Source of the DNA: Pseudopithomyces maydicus
Lineage: Eukaryota > Ascomycota > Dothideomycetes > Pleosporales > Didymosphaeriaceae
Direction: 5' to 3'
DNA length: 64,000 nt
Assembly (NCBI GenBank): GCA_026873275.1
Contig: JANTUC010000003.1
Location: 186,001-250,000 of the forward strand
This document shows positions 44,701 through 54,111 of the stretch, piece by piece; within the stretch, counting starts at the first letter, position 1, and each line of letters starts with the position of its first letter. A program made the translations under genes and the position numbers. Below the pieces are notes generated by a model. That model had not been told where the DNA came from, searched no databases, and was given only the letters and a program-made list of their open reading frames with translations.

Positions 44701-45087
44701 TATGTATTAGACATTTGTCTTGTAGATATCAACATGTACAGTGTGTCACCTATCGGAAACACTGATCAAAACACCACATTTTAAGGCTGCGATACTAGCC
44801 AATTAATACTCTTCAGCAACCTATAGAATTGCAAAGTATTGTTTTACTACTAAACATCATATCTTTAACTGAACCATCAGGAGGTGTGTTGATCTTGAGA
44901 GTGGCAACCCCTTATAAAACAATGTAGAATTATTGGTCAGCAAAGGAATGCTCTTAGAGAAATAGCAAAGTGGTTACACGCGCTTCGGGCAGAGCGGAGA
45001 ATAAACAACATTCGACGGTCGTATTGTAAGAATTGTTCACTACATAATAGATCATAATACAGCTGCGACAGTATGCACATTCTTTGA
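41773..45087. other. AT-rich gene desert, 3.3 kb
   Basis: Frames such as 42682-43029 (plus) and 43700-44092 (minus) lack recognisable motifs and splice support. An AAC/AAG-type purine microsatellite sits at about 42501-42548. No intact transposon, terminal repeat or target-site duplication was found by eye. May be relict, mutated repeat DNA. Confidence 0.45.
42501..42548 (+). repeat. purine-rich (AGAACA)n/(AAG)n microsatellite
   Basis: AGAACA-type hexamers passing into AAG triplets. Non-coding. Confidence 0.85.
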
Positions 45088-46746
45088 CTAGTCAGCAAAA
45101 ACACTCCGTCCACCATCTTCTGACAGCCTTGCCCTTATTTTGATTCGGATGTAGGAACCTGAGGACCCGGCCGTTGATGAACGACCGATATCACCTATAG
45201 CCGCCATTGCACTCGGGGCGAACAAGAGCGCTTCTCCGGTTCGGAGGCTGACGATTTTGTCGAAAATCTCCTTTGGCGTCTCTCTGTGACCGTTAGCTTG
45301 ACCATCCTGAGGACTGCCTTTGATTGATTCTTGTCGCTGCATAAGTGCAACATGAGCTGCGAGGGCTTGCAGCCATGCTGGTGAGGAGAATCGGTGGATG
45401 ATGGTAACGGAGCATAGATCCAAGAAAGCCGGGGCTATGGTCGGCTCTTGTGTGGAGACAAAGACACGCGCTCCTAAGTGTCTTTGGAGCCGTACGGTAG
45501 ACAGAAGCGTGTTTGTAAGGACTGAGGACTCGGGGGAGCCGGTCATGTACTTTTTTGCATGTCAAAATCCAAGGCAACAAGCGTAATCCTGTTGTTTAAC
45601 TCACTTTGTGCGCTTCATCTAAAGCTACGACCCTACCACAAGTTATATTTTGCTCAAGAAATAAAGTCAAACAAATGTTAAATAACGAGCAAGCTGTTTC
45701 CGGCGAAATGCATGGGCAAGAGAGGTCAACAATGGTCAACGAGCTGGGCTGGTCTTCTGTTAGCTTTGGTGAAGTGTTCGTTTTCAAGTGAATGTACCTG
45801 ATTTTCCCACGAGGTACCTCTGTAAAGTGGAAGCTTTTTACCCTTCGATGTTTTTTCTTTCCGCGGCATGAAACTCTCTAGTGTCGCAAGACGTTGACTG
45901 AGTGGCGCCAGTTGAGCTGATGTGAGGTCTGCAGCCAGTACCTCTGATTTAAAGGCCTCATAATCAAACTGTGTACCATTTGCTTGCTGTGACATCCTCA
46001 TCTCTCTTAGAATGCGAATGACTGTATGAATATACAAAGGAACGCTCCCTTCTTCTGGCTTGATGGCCATGAGGTCAAGAATACGCTTCGTATTAAGATC
46101 GCTACTGTCGATTTGAAGTGGCTCTATCTCAACATTCAGCTGTTGGTAGGTTCTCTTGTTTCTGTCAGCTTTATGATTTAAGATCATGTATCGCTAGACT
46201 AACCCTGATGGTGTTTATGTTCGTAGGTGCGCATATGACCCTTACACGAACACCGGATAGAGATGATAGATAGGCGGCCTCACATGGAGAGCCTCCATCG
46301 TCGGAGATGAACGTGTCATAATGAAAGACCAAGGTTGAAAGTGGCTTTGGCAGTACTGCAGCATCCGATTGGGTCAAGCAATTCTCCAAAAGACAGGACA
46401 ACGTATGGCTCTTGCCGGATCCTTGAGATCCACAGATGAAAATGCTGGAAGGTGCTGTGACGTTGAAGAATAGTCGCTCATCTTGATGGTCTTCATATGA
46501 AACCGCAGTCTTCGTAGAAATATTGGCTTCTCCACTGATTCCTGCTAGAAGACCGTACTGCAATGCCTTTGAAGACTTGAATTGTTTGTCAATATTGATG
46601 GTGTGTGACGAAAACAGAGGTGAATTGGTCAAATAGTCCACTAGATCCAACCGTTTTTCATCGTGATCTGCCAACAATCGAGCATGACGCTCTCTGACAG
46701 ATAAAGTTAATAGAGTAGATAAGGTAGAAAACCGAGGATCATGCAT
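45088..46746 (-). CDS. P-loop NTPase of HerA/DUF87-like fold
   Basis: Four exons: 46746-46205, 46161-45798, 45748-45605 and 45549-45088, about 503 residues. Walker A is FICGSQGSGKSHTLSCLLEN and Walker B is TCGRVVALDEAHKYMTG, spanning the exon 3/4 junction. A sensor-like VRLQRHLGARVFVSTQEPTI and LCSVTIIHRFSSPAWLQAL follow. This order and the RLQRHLGARVxxSTQEP block resemble fungal P-loop ATPases related to HerA/FtsK-type motors. The exon 1 donor needs one fewer G in AGGGTT at 46203-46205 to give a clean GT and phase; otherwise the junction is unresolved. The first ATG (MHDPRFSTLS) is used, but an upstream exon is possible, since the in-frame codons before it (HRFPYHQPF) look coding. Cellular role unknown. 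Confidence 0.75.
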
Positions 46747-47485
46747 CTCAACGATTGGGCTTTTCCCTGAAGTAAAGGGTTGATGATACGGAAAGCGGTG
46801 TGACAGCAAGTGAATTTATAACCCAGTATAGTCTGTATAACCTGATGCTTTTCTTGGAACAAAAGATTGTTTGCCAGCTGTTACTATCTTCGTCGTAGAT
46901 GTTTGCAGGCCCTTATCGACTGATACCGGCATATAAACTTTAAATTCGATAAGGGTATCTAAGATCGGCGTGCCGATCCTAGATAATCCGGGGAAAAGAT
47001 AAGCGAGATCTCAGTTATCGAACCTATCAATAGCCGGGCCTATTAAGCCATGCAGCAGATAATCCCCAAACATGTATTGATAGCATGATCGATGGATACA
47101 TTGTCTCTGGTACTGAGATATGAGGGCTTTCAACAGCAGATGGAATAATTGGATCGAACTCACCCTACCGTCCCAACATGCTCTAATCAATTAAATTCAA
47201 CCTCTCATGTTTAGTGTATTGTCCGATTGCTTCTTGTTACTGGATTCGTTGCGTCTATTTTGCCTTTGGTTGGAGTCGGATTGACCTGTACAGGTCCTTA
47301 CGATGTTAATTGGAAAACTGATTGGATCGAACTACGATGCCTTGTTGTGAACTTAGGATAGCGAAGTATAAATAAATGGCTTATTCTTGCCCTCCGTCGT
47401 TTCAATCAATCACACTTATATCTGACAGCAGCATTTCGCCGCTTCGCTTTTTTCAAGTCAATCGAAGAATCTTACTATTTGAGGC
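46747..47485. other. divergent intergenic region, 739 nt
   Basis: Between the P-loop ATPase (minus) and the RNase III-like gene (plus). AT-rich; two near-inverted GATCG-rich stretches occur around 46960-47010. Holds both promoters. Confidence 0.4.
47367..47374 (+). promoter_or_regulatory. TATA box of the RNase III-like gene
   Basis: TATAAATA 112-119 nt upstream of the ATG at 47486. Confidence 0.5.
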
Positions 47486-48018
47486 ATGGCAGCTCCAGCG
47501 TACATAGCTTCACTTCAAGGAGCTTTAACTTACTCTTTTTCGAATATGAGAAATCTAGTCGAGGCTCTTCGAGCACCAGGTGCTGGCTTCGACACCCAGT
47601 CTAACGTTCAAGGAGTGGACGGATACCGGCGTCTCAGCCAGCTTGGAGAGAGCCTCCTGAGAACAATTGTCATCGACGAAGTGTACATTCGGGGCGATCA
47701 GCGCTGTTAGTATATCAGCCAGAATTGGCATAGCCTCTGACACTTTTAGCAACGGCCGATCTTCACCTTCAGAATCTCTCTTCGCGAGCCCTGCTCTGTG
47801 GAAATGGAATGGATCTCGGGAACTGTATTAGCATGAACCCAAGTCAGCAGGGCATGGCGCCATCCCCCAAGATGATCATCCAATCAACAATGGCATTATT
47901 TGCGGCAATTTATGTTGATTCAGGGCGGGATATAGCTCGACTCAAGGCGATATTGTTCCACGTGGGCCTTTTGAATGGCGGTGCTCATGCCAACGCTGAC
48001 ATCGCCGATAGCCTATGA
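47486..48018 (+). CDS. RNase III-like domain protein, probably catalytically degenerate
   Basis: Two exons, 47486-47705 and 47750-48018 (44-nt intron), give 162 residues, a stand-alone RNase III fold. It matches the fungal single-domain proteins: YSFSNMRNLVEALRAPGAGF, GYRRLSQLGESLLRTIVIDE, ALLCGNGMDLGNCISMNPSQ and the C-terminal MALFAAIYVDSGRDIARLKA. In active RNase III the helix reads ExLEFLGDxxL with catalytic acids. Here the position of Asp after Gly is Glu and the first Glu is replaced by Arg/Ser, so cleavage activity is doubtful, whereas the second acidic site (around YVDSGRD) is partly kept. No dsRNA-binding domain seen. Role unknown. Confidence 0.8.
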
Positions 48019-49038
48019 ACTAGGTATGGATAGACTGCTAATAGTTTGGCCCAGAGTTTGTTTTGTTCATTTTGTTATTGATGTCTAACACCTTATAGAT
48101 CTCAAAAGATTCCTATGTAAGCTCATCAAAGAGCAGATATTTGATCTAGCGTTCGGAGGCGAGGTGTGGTTCTCGAATTGATGGCATTGCTGCTACATTG
48201 ATATTTTCCCGGGTGACAGATAGTTTCATAGTGTTGCTTCATAAAATGTAGCCGAATGTTAACACCTGAGATAATTCTGAATTTCGTGTCATGTCGATTG
48301 CCAGTTTTGGCAATATCAACCAATCCAGGGTTGAATATTTAGACGTCGGATGTCTTGAGGAGTTCGCAGGCGGCTTAGTCTTTTGGTCTCGGTTCACGAA
48401 AACTGGGATTGTAGACACCGACATCAATTCTCACCGCGTTATGGGGACGTACGCGAGGCGTTGAAAAGAAAGCCTGTAAAGCAAGACACCAAATGTGCTG
48501 GAACAATCAGCTCAAGAGCGGCGCAGTTAGGGCTAGATGAGGAAAGAATGCCACTCATCTACAAAGCTTGGAGGGGCCATTCCGAGATGTTCATCAGTAT
48601 GGCCCATCCTGCATCAACGTCAAAGGGCTAGAGATTTCCGAGTAAAACGATCTCGGTATAACAATAATACTGCGGGCTGCGGCTGATGGGCCACTATATC
48701 ATCTCGAGAAGGTTCTGCAGTGCAATGGCCAAGAGCTAATGATGCTAGACGAGCATAATGACCTTGAAAGGAGCCTAAGTTTTACATTTTGATTTCGCTA
48801 GGACAGCAGCCGAGGCGTGGTAGAAGAACAGTATGGATGAAATGCAGCGGTTTACATACGAATCGTGATGATAAAATACTGCATGAGATGGTACTCATAA
48901 TTGCTACCAGTAGGGAGGGTGACCAAGCCACTCCAGCTAATATCTTGCCTTGGAGTGGTTGAACTTTCACGTATATGTTAGCGAAAGAAGATGATCAGAA
49001 GAGCCACTGTTACAAGATCCAGTGTATACTGCTCATCG
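48019..49038. other. AT-rich intergenic region, 1.0 kb
   Basis: Contains gene-like short frames (for example about 48383-48631, plus) with no recognisable domain. Possibly relics of accessory genes. Confidence 0.4.
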
Positions 49039-49299
49039 TCAGGGTATATTCCAACTAGCCATCACACTTAGTCCCCTACACACATTATTACAGATACTAT
49101 CCATCCAGCCACCGATGTGCACAGCCTCGTCATAGTGGTAGTGCACCACATTTATGATCGCGGCTCCCGTAACTTCCTTGGGAAGAAGACCTTCTAGTCG
49201 TGCCATGTACTCCCACGAGTCTTTAACCACAAGTCGCTGATTAGGTTTATCCGCTGCGAACCGCTCCAACGAATCATTTCCCGACCAAAAACTGATACC
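49039..49299 (-). pseudogene. fragment of a FunK1-type fungal protein kinase
   Basis: About 85 codons read like the middle of a FunK1 fungal-type kinase: LVVKDSWEYMARLEGLLPKE, then INVVHYHYDEAVHIGG, corresponding to the VxKDSWxxxxRxxEGxLL and VNVARYYHHETV strands of that family. Neither the catalytic loop nor the N-terminal half is found on either side, so it is a truncated relic. The next HET gene starts on the same strand 2 kb upstream, with its 3' end 100 nt away. Confidence 0.55.
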
Positions 49300-49398
49300 A
49301 TGTGAGTTAAACGTTTGTCAGTAGCACTAAGACTATTTGATCTGCTAGCTAGACATTCGCGCCTTAACCTGGTATAGCAGGCTTGTCGATTATTTCAG

Positions 49399-51170
49399 CT
49401 AGCGAAGAACAAAGTTCCTCCATGTTATACGTTCCCCCCACTCTTTCCCTGGGGTTTCAAGTTCACCATACATTACCCCATGGAGATAAGAATCGCCAAC
49501 AAAAAGATAATGTTCATCAACTTCTCGTAAAACATAACAGAACTGTCCCCCGCAAAGCATGACCACTAAATCGCCAGGAAGAGTATCAAAAGGACCCACT
49601 CCCATCTCTCCTGTGGATGTGGTATAGAAGCATCGTTGCGTAATACCCACTTGCCCATAAAATTTTCTAAAATCGTCAAATATATTCACGCTTCCGGGTT
49701 CTCTGCGTTCCTTAAGCATAGCTTGGAACCAGCTTCCTATTTTTCCTGTAGCAGGGTGTTCTCTTCGACCATGTCCCAGTTCCTCGGAGTCTAAGACAAG
49801 GGTACGCCAGAAAATCTCTTTTCTGCTTTCAGAAAGAGAAGCTCCAAAGTCTTCCAGCTGTATTAGTGATTTCATTAGTTGTGATTTAGCCAGCTCTTTA
49901 CTGGTGAGACCGGGAAACATCTCCCTATCAACTGGCCCTATTACAGTACTTATCTTGCCGATGATTATACCCTTGACGGTGAGCAGACTCAGATCATCCG
50001 AAAAAGTTACTACTGGAGGCATTGACGTAAATGCCTTGAATAGGGTTGTTTCAGGTTGCCAGTCGCTTCTGGGGTAAGGAAAAGCTCTTTCAGGATCCGG
50101 TACCCACGAAGACCATTCTCCGCTACAATCAAGTAATAATCTTCGGTTTCCAGATAATATTGCCAGGTTTTTGTCCACATCTATCAGGTGCCGTACGACC
50201 TTTCTGAACATCTGCGTCTTCGAAATGGAATAGTCTGGAAGTAGAACTTGGTCTTCATCTCTTGTCAAAGCTATGAGAGCATATATCTTGTCTCGAGGAT
50301 CCGTCGATTCCAAGAAATGAGTTTTTCGCAGTAGAGTTCCAATGCTCTTCTTCCCTTCAGGATCTTTTATACACGCCTGGACTGCTTGAATCATCATTAA
50401 AGCAGCAGATGATTTGTTGCGGATGAACAGCTCCGGAAATTCTAGGTATGCTGGCGAGGAAAGCAACGATCGTTCAATGAGTCCGAAGCTCAAGAGAGCG
50501 GTGTGAAATGAAGATGATGGTAACCAACTCCATCCAACACCTACTTGAATCTTTCCTAACAGAATCGATTCCTCTCCGCCCGATCTAGGAATAGCAAGCT
50601 CTTGAAGTATCCATACTCGGGTCCAATACGGACGATCAAAAAATCGCAACAATTTGAACCACTTAGAATCAAAGGCGGTCGCTCGGAATGCCTCAGGTTT
50701 AGAAGAAAGCTTAAAGAGACACATAAAGACGATTTTTTGGCTTAGGAGATGGAGCAATTCTAATGCTTCATCACTCTCATCGTCTGCCTCCCCGTCCAGG
50801 CCAGAACCTGCTGCGCTGAGTGATATATCTTGCGCATCATTAGAATTTGGAGTTTTTTCTCCTCTTCGTCACTCTGATTGATGCAGAGGGCGTCAACCCA
50901 AAGAACTCTTTCCTCGTCACATCTCCGCAGATGTCTCAAAGCCGTTGTTAGATTTGCAGTAACCTCGACACTATACCCGTCTAACAAAATGTTTTGTCTG
51001 ATACTTGCATCACCCCATACGTATGACAATGCTTCATAGTTCGGTTTATGATCAAGCGAGACAACAGAGAGCTCACAGCAAATTTCCGCATCTGGTGTTC
51101 CTGGTAAGAGACTTAAAAGGCGTATTTCGTTCTGAAGTGAATCAACAACTGGGTGTTTAAATTGTGACAT
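49399..51170 (-). CDS. HET-domain (heterokaryon incompatibility) protein, single-base frameshift
   Basis: A HET-domain protein of the family that mediates non-self recognition and cell death after hyphal fusion. The N-terminus carries the canonical set: LSVVSLDHKPNYEALSYVWG, RVLWVDALCINQSDEEEKK and MRKIYHSAQQVLAWTG. The frame stops at about 50761, but adding one base to the C4 run at 50790-50793 restores TGEADDESDEALELLHLLSQ and joins the long second part with YWTRVWILQELAIPRSG, TDPRDKIYALIALT and the C-terminal GPFDTLPGDLVVMLCGGQFC. Total 590 residues, single exon. The shift is in a homopolymer, so an intact gene is more likely than a pseudogene, although HET genes are often inactivated. Confidence 0.88.
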
Positions 51171-51241
51171 GTTAACAAACGTACGTGAGTAGATAAGGCT
51201 TGTCCCCGCTTGCGCAAGCTGAGCTCAACAGGGCTGCGAGA

Positions 51242-51248
51242 TTATATA
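51242..51248 (-). promoter_or_regulatory. TATA box of the HET-domain gene
   Basis: TATATAA on the minus strand 72 nt upstream of the ATG at 51170. Confidence 0.5.
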
Positions 51249-51876
51249 AGCTTCCATATGCCATTATATGGATGCGGGGTAGAACTTTGGGTGGTGAGTG
51301 CCTTGATACATGCTGCAATCGGTAGGCTAAGTTATTGAAAGATTATTGGCGCCCGGATAAATACAAACTTCATAGCTACACTTTAAGCAGCCACATTGTA
51401 TGAATAGTTCTATATTTTGGTAATAATTCGTGATCGGTTTCGGTAAGCTGAGCTTGTTATACTACATGCTCTCTTATCCTTGCTATCCTAATATCTCCCT
51501 GTCCTGAAAACGAGGTCAGTTTTTCAATCAACGTTGTAAGGACCTATACAGATTATACTAATACTAGCTAATAATGAACTAAATACAATGAAGTTTATAA
51601 TAATAACTATGAAAATAGTATGCTAAACAAAAAATAAATATAATTCACAGCCGCGTAGAAAGCATGTTAGGACGGTAGCGTATAGTAGATGATTGAATCG
51701 AGGTCGGTTATGTCGAATTGGCTTTCCCACCTCACCACATGCTACATCAACAAAGAAATATTCCACAAATTAATAAAGTGGGCAATTCGATGATCGACGA
51801 ATAAAATGCGACAAAAAGCTATATGGACGAGCCGACGACGCAAGAACCACATCACATCATGGTAAGTGTCAAAATA

Positions 51877-51904
51877 AGGTAGGTAGGTAGGTAGGTAGGT
51901 AGGT
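51877..51904 (+). repeat. (AGGT)7 microsatellite
   Basis: Seven perfect AGGT units. Confidence 0.95.
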
Positions 51905-52196
51905 AGTGCAAGAACCATCCAAAGCAAGTCACTCACTCCACTACATTCACGCACTGGGTATAAATAGATAATGTGAGATGGTAAGCGCAGTTACGATAAT
52001 TACAAGGGGTATATCGTTGAATTAAATATAAATAGCTGCGTAGATACATCTCAACACCAAGGCAGCGTCGACCGACCGACCATGCACATGGGCCCATCTT
52101 TTCTCTTTTCTCTTTCTCTATCGCATCCATCCACCCACCCATGACATCCGTCCGTCGGTACATACAACCGACGAAGACACTCCCTCCCTCCACTCG

Positions 52197-52198
<2 letters not shown>

Positions 52199-52230
<32 letters not shown>
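52199..52230 (+). repeat. (CT)16 microsatellite touching the permease stop codon
   Basis: Sixteen perfect CT units. The last two bases (52229-52230) together with A52231 form the complement of the permease TAG stop, so the repeat begins inside the stop codon and runs into the 3' UTR as (AG)n. Confidence 0.9.
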
Positions 52231-52231
<1 letters not shown>

Positions 52232-54111
52232 GCACAGCCAGAACCAAAACTTCTCAAGCCAATTACGGGGAATCTGCTCAGGCCAAACCTCCGCATCGAG
52301 CGCTGCACCTCGTTAGTCCAAACTCTCCAAAAGACACAAAATTCGAAAAGAAAAAAGAAAAAAAGAGGGAGGGTGAAAACGTACCAGCCTTTCCAGTCCA
52401 GATATCCGCCGCCGCGGGCTTGATCAACGGATCCCTCTTCAACACCTTCCACACGATGTACAGCAAGAAGAACACGGCCACACCCGTATACGCCGTGAAG
52501 AAATCCGTCAACTGGTCGCTGCCCCAGCCGCCCTTTGTCTCCGTAAACGGCTTGAACCCGTTGAACAGAATCACCAGCACGAAGAAGCCGAGCGTCGCCC
52601 ACGCCGTGTACGGCTGGAACGGCGAGCGGAAGACCAGGGTCCCCCTGTCGACGCCCTGCGCCTTCATCGCGCGGTGGAACCCAATGTACGCGAGGCAGAT
52701 GCTGGACCAGGTGAAGCACTGGGCGATGGTGGTCAGGTTCTGGAACCAGGTGAAGACGAGGTTGGCGCTGGTGCCCAGGCTCATGAAGGTGAGGAGGGAA
52801 ATGGACGCCGTGATGGCGACGCAGTAGTAGGGGACGCCGGACTTTGAGCACTTGAGGAGGAAGCGGGGGGCCTGTCCGAGCTGGGCGACGCCGAAGAGGT
52901 AGCGGGAGCCCGTGTAGAGGTATGCGTTTCCGGAGGAGGTGGCGGAGGTGAGAATGACGGCGTTGACGATGTGCGGGAGGACGGGGATGCCGGCGTTCTT
53001 GCAGGCGATGACCCAGGGGGATTTCTGGGCGCCCGAGAGGTTGTCCGAGGTCAGGGACTCGTCGCTGGAGCTGATGCAGACGCCGATGATGAAGGAGCCG
53101 AGGACGTAGAAGAAGAGGATGCGCCAGAAGACGCGGCGGATGGCCTTGGGGATGTTCTTGCGGGGGTTGGCAGCTTCACCGGCGGCGACGGCGACCATTT
53201 CGGCGCCGCCGTAGGAGAAGGCGGCGTTGACGAGGGTGGACCAGAGACCGGCGAAGCGGCCGGTGTTGCCGGTGCCGATGTACTCTTTCATCGCGCCTTC
53301 TTTCCAGTAGCGGAATCCGCGGCGGTCGTGGTCTGGGGCACCGCCGAGCCAGATGACTACACCGCAGAGGAGGAGACCAAGGATTGTTATGATCTTGATG
53401 GATGCGAAGCAGAACTCGGCTTCACCGTATATGGATACGGCGAAGATGTTCAGGCAAACGATGATGACGATAATGATTGCAATCCACACTCCTTGGTTGA
53501 TCTTCCCTTCTGTATCCCAGAAACTGATAACGACGGCTGCGGCAGAAATTTCGGCACATAGAGTGATAGCGCATTGGTACCCTGGGGGTGAATTAGCAGG
53601 TCGCAGTGGTACTGCCGAGCTTCACGTACAGTTGTTCCATCCAACAGCAAAGCCAAGAGCGGGATCCGCGTAACGTGCGCAATACTGAGGAATAGCACCA
53701 GGAAGAGGAAGCCAAGTAGACATTTCACCAAGACTCTGCATCATACCGAATACAGCAATACCAGTGATTGTGTAACCAAGGAGAACAGAGACGGGACCAG
53801 CGTTCGCGAAAGCAGTTCCGATACCCAGGAAGAGACCGGTTCCAATGGTGCCACCGAGGGCAATGAACTGAATGTGACGAGCTTTCAAACTGCAGCATGT
53901 CAGTACAAAAACGTCCAGTGCCCACCGAGCAGATCAGAGTGCGACAAACTTACCCTCGCTCGACATAACCGTACTGCTCAGCGGTCGCGACATCACCGTA
54001 GATGTCGGCGGCCTCACCCAAGGCAGCGCCCTTGGTCGCAACGATGTCCTTGACACCATGGTCGCTCTCGCTCCCATGGACCGTGTAGTCCGTCTTCTCG
54101 ATATCCGCCAT
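52229..54111 (-). CDS. amino-acid permease (YAT / APC family, Dip5-like)
   Basis: Plasma-membrane amino acid:proton symporter. Four exons (54111-53954, 53889-53630, 53581-52385, 52302-52229) give 562 residues. A hydrophilic N-terminus is followed by the APC signature LKARHIQFIALGGTIGTGLF (start of TM1) and further helices: VSVLLGYTITGIAVFGMMQS, GWNNWYQCAITLCAEISAAA, VWIAIIIVIIVCLNIFAVSI, ITILGLLLCGVVIWLGG, FSYGGAEMVAVAAGEAANPR (a typical TM6-loop motif), ILFFYVLGSFIIGVC and WSSICLAYIGFHRAMKAQG. The last small exon supplies ALDAEVWPEQIPRNWLEKFW, conserved in fungal permeases, and confirms the fourth intron. Closest by eye to dicarboxylic amino-acid permeases, but specificity cannot be read directly. 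Confidence 0.95.

Larger units (their letters stand above)
51171..52228. other. AT-rich intergenic region, 1.06 kb, with microsatellites
   Basis: Upstream of the HET gene and downstream of the permease. Holds the AGGT and CT repeats; no gene supported. Confidence 0.45.

Noticed and set aside
48383..48780. Ankyrin-like fragment
   Set aside because: A few residues (for example LRAAADGPLYHLEKVLQCNG) are suggestive, but no repeat periodicity is visible.
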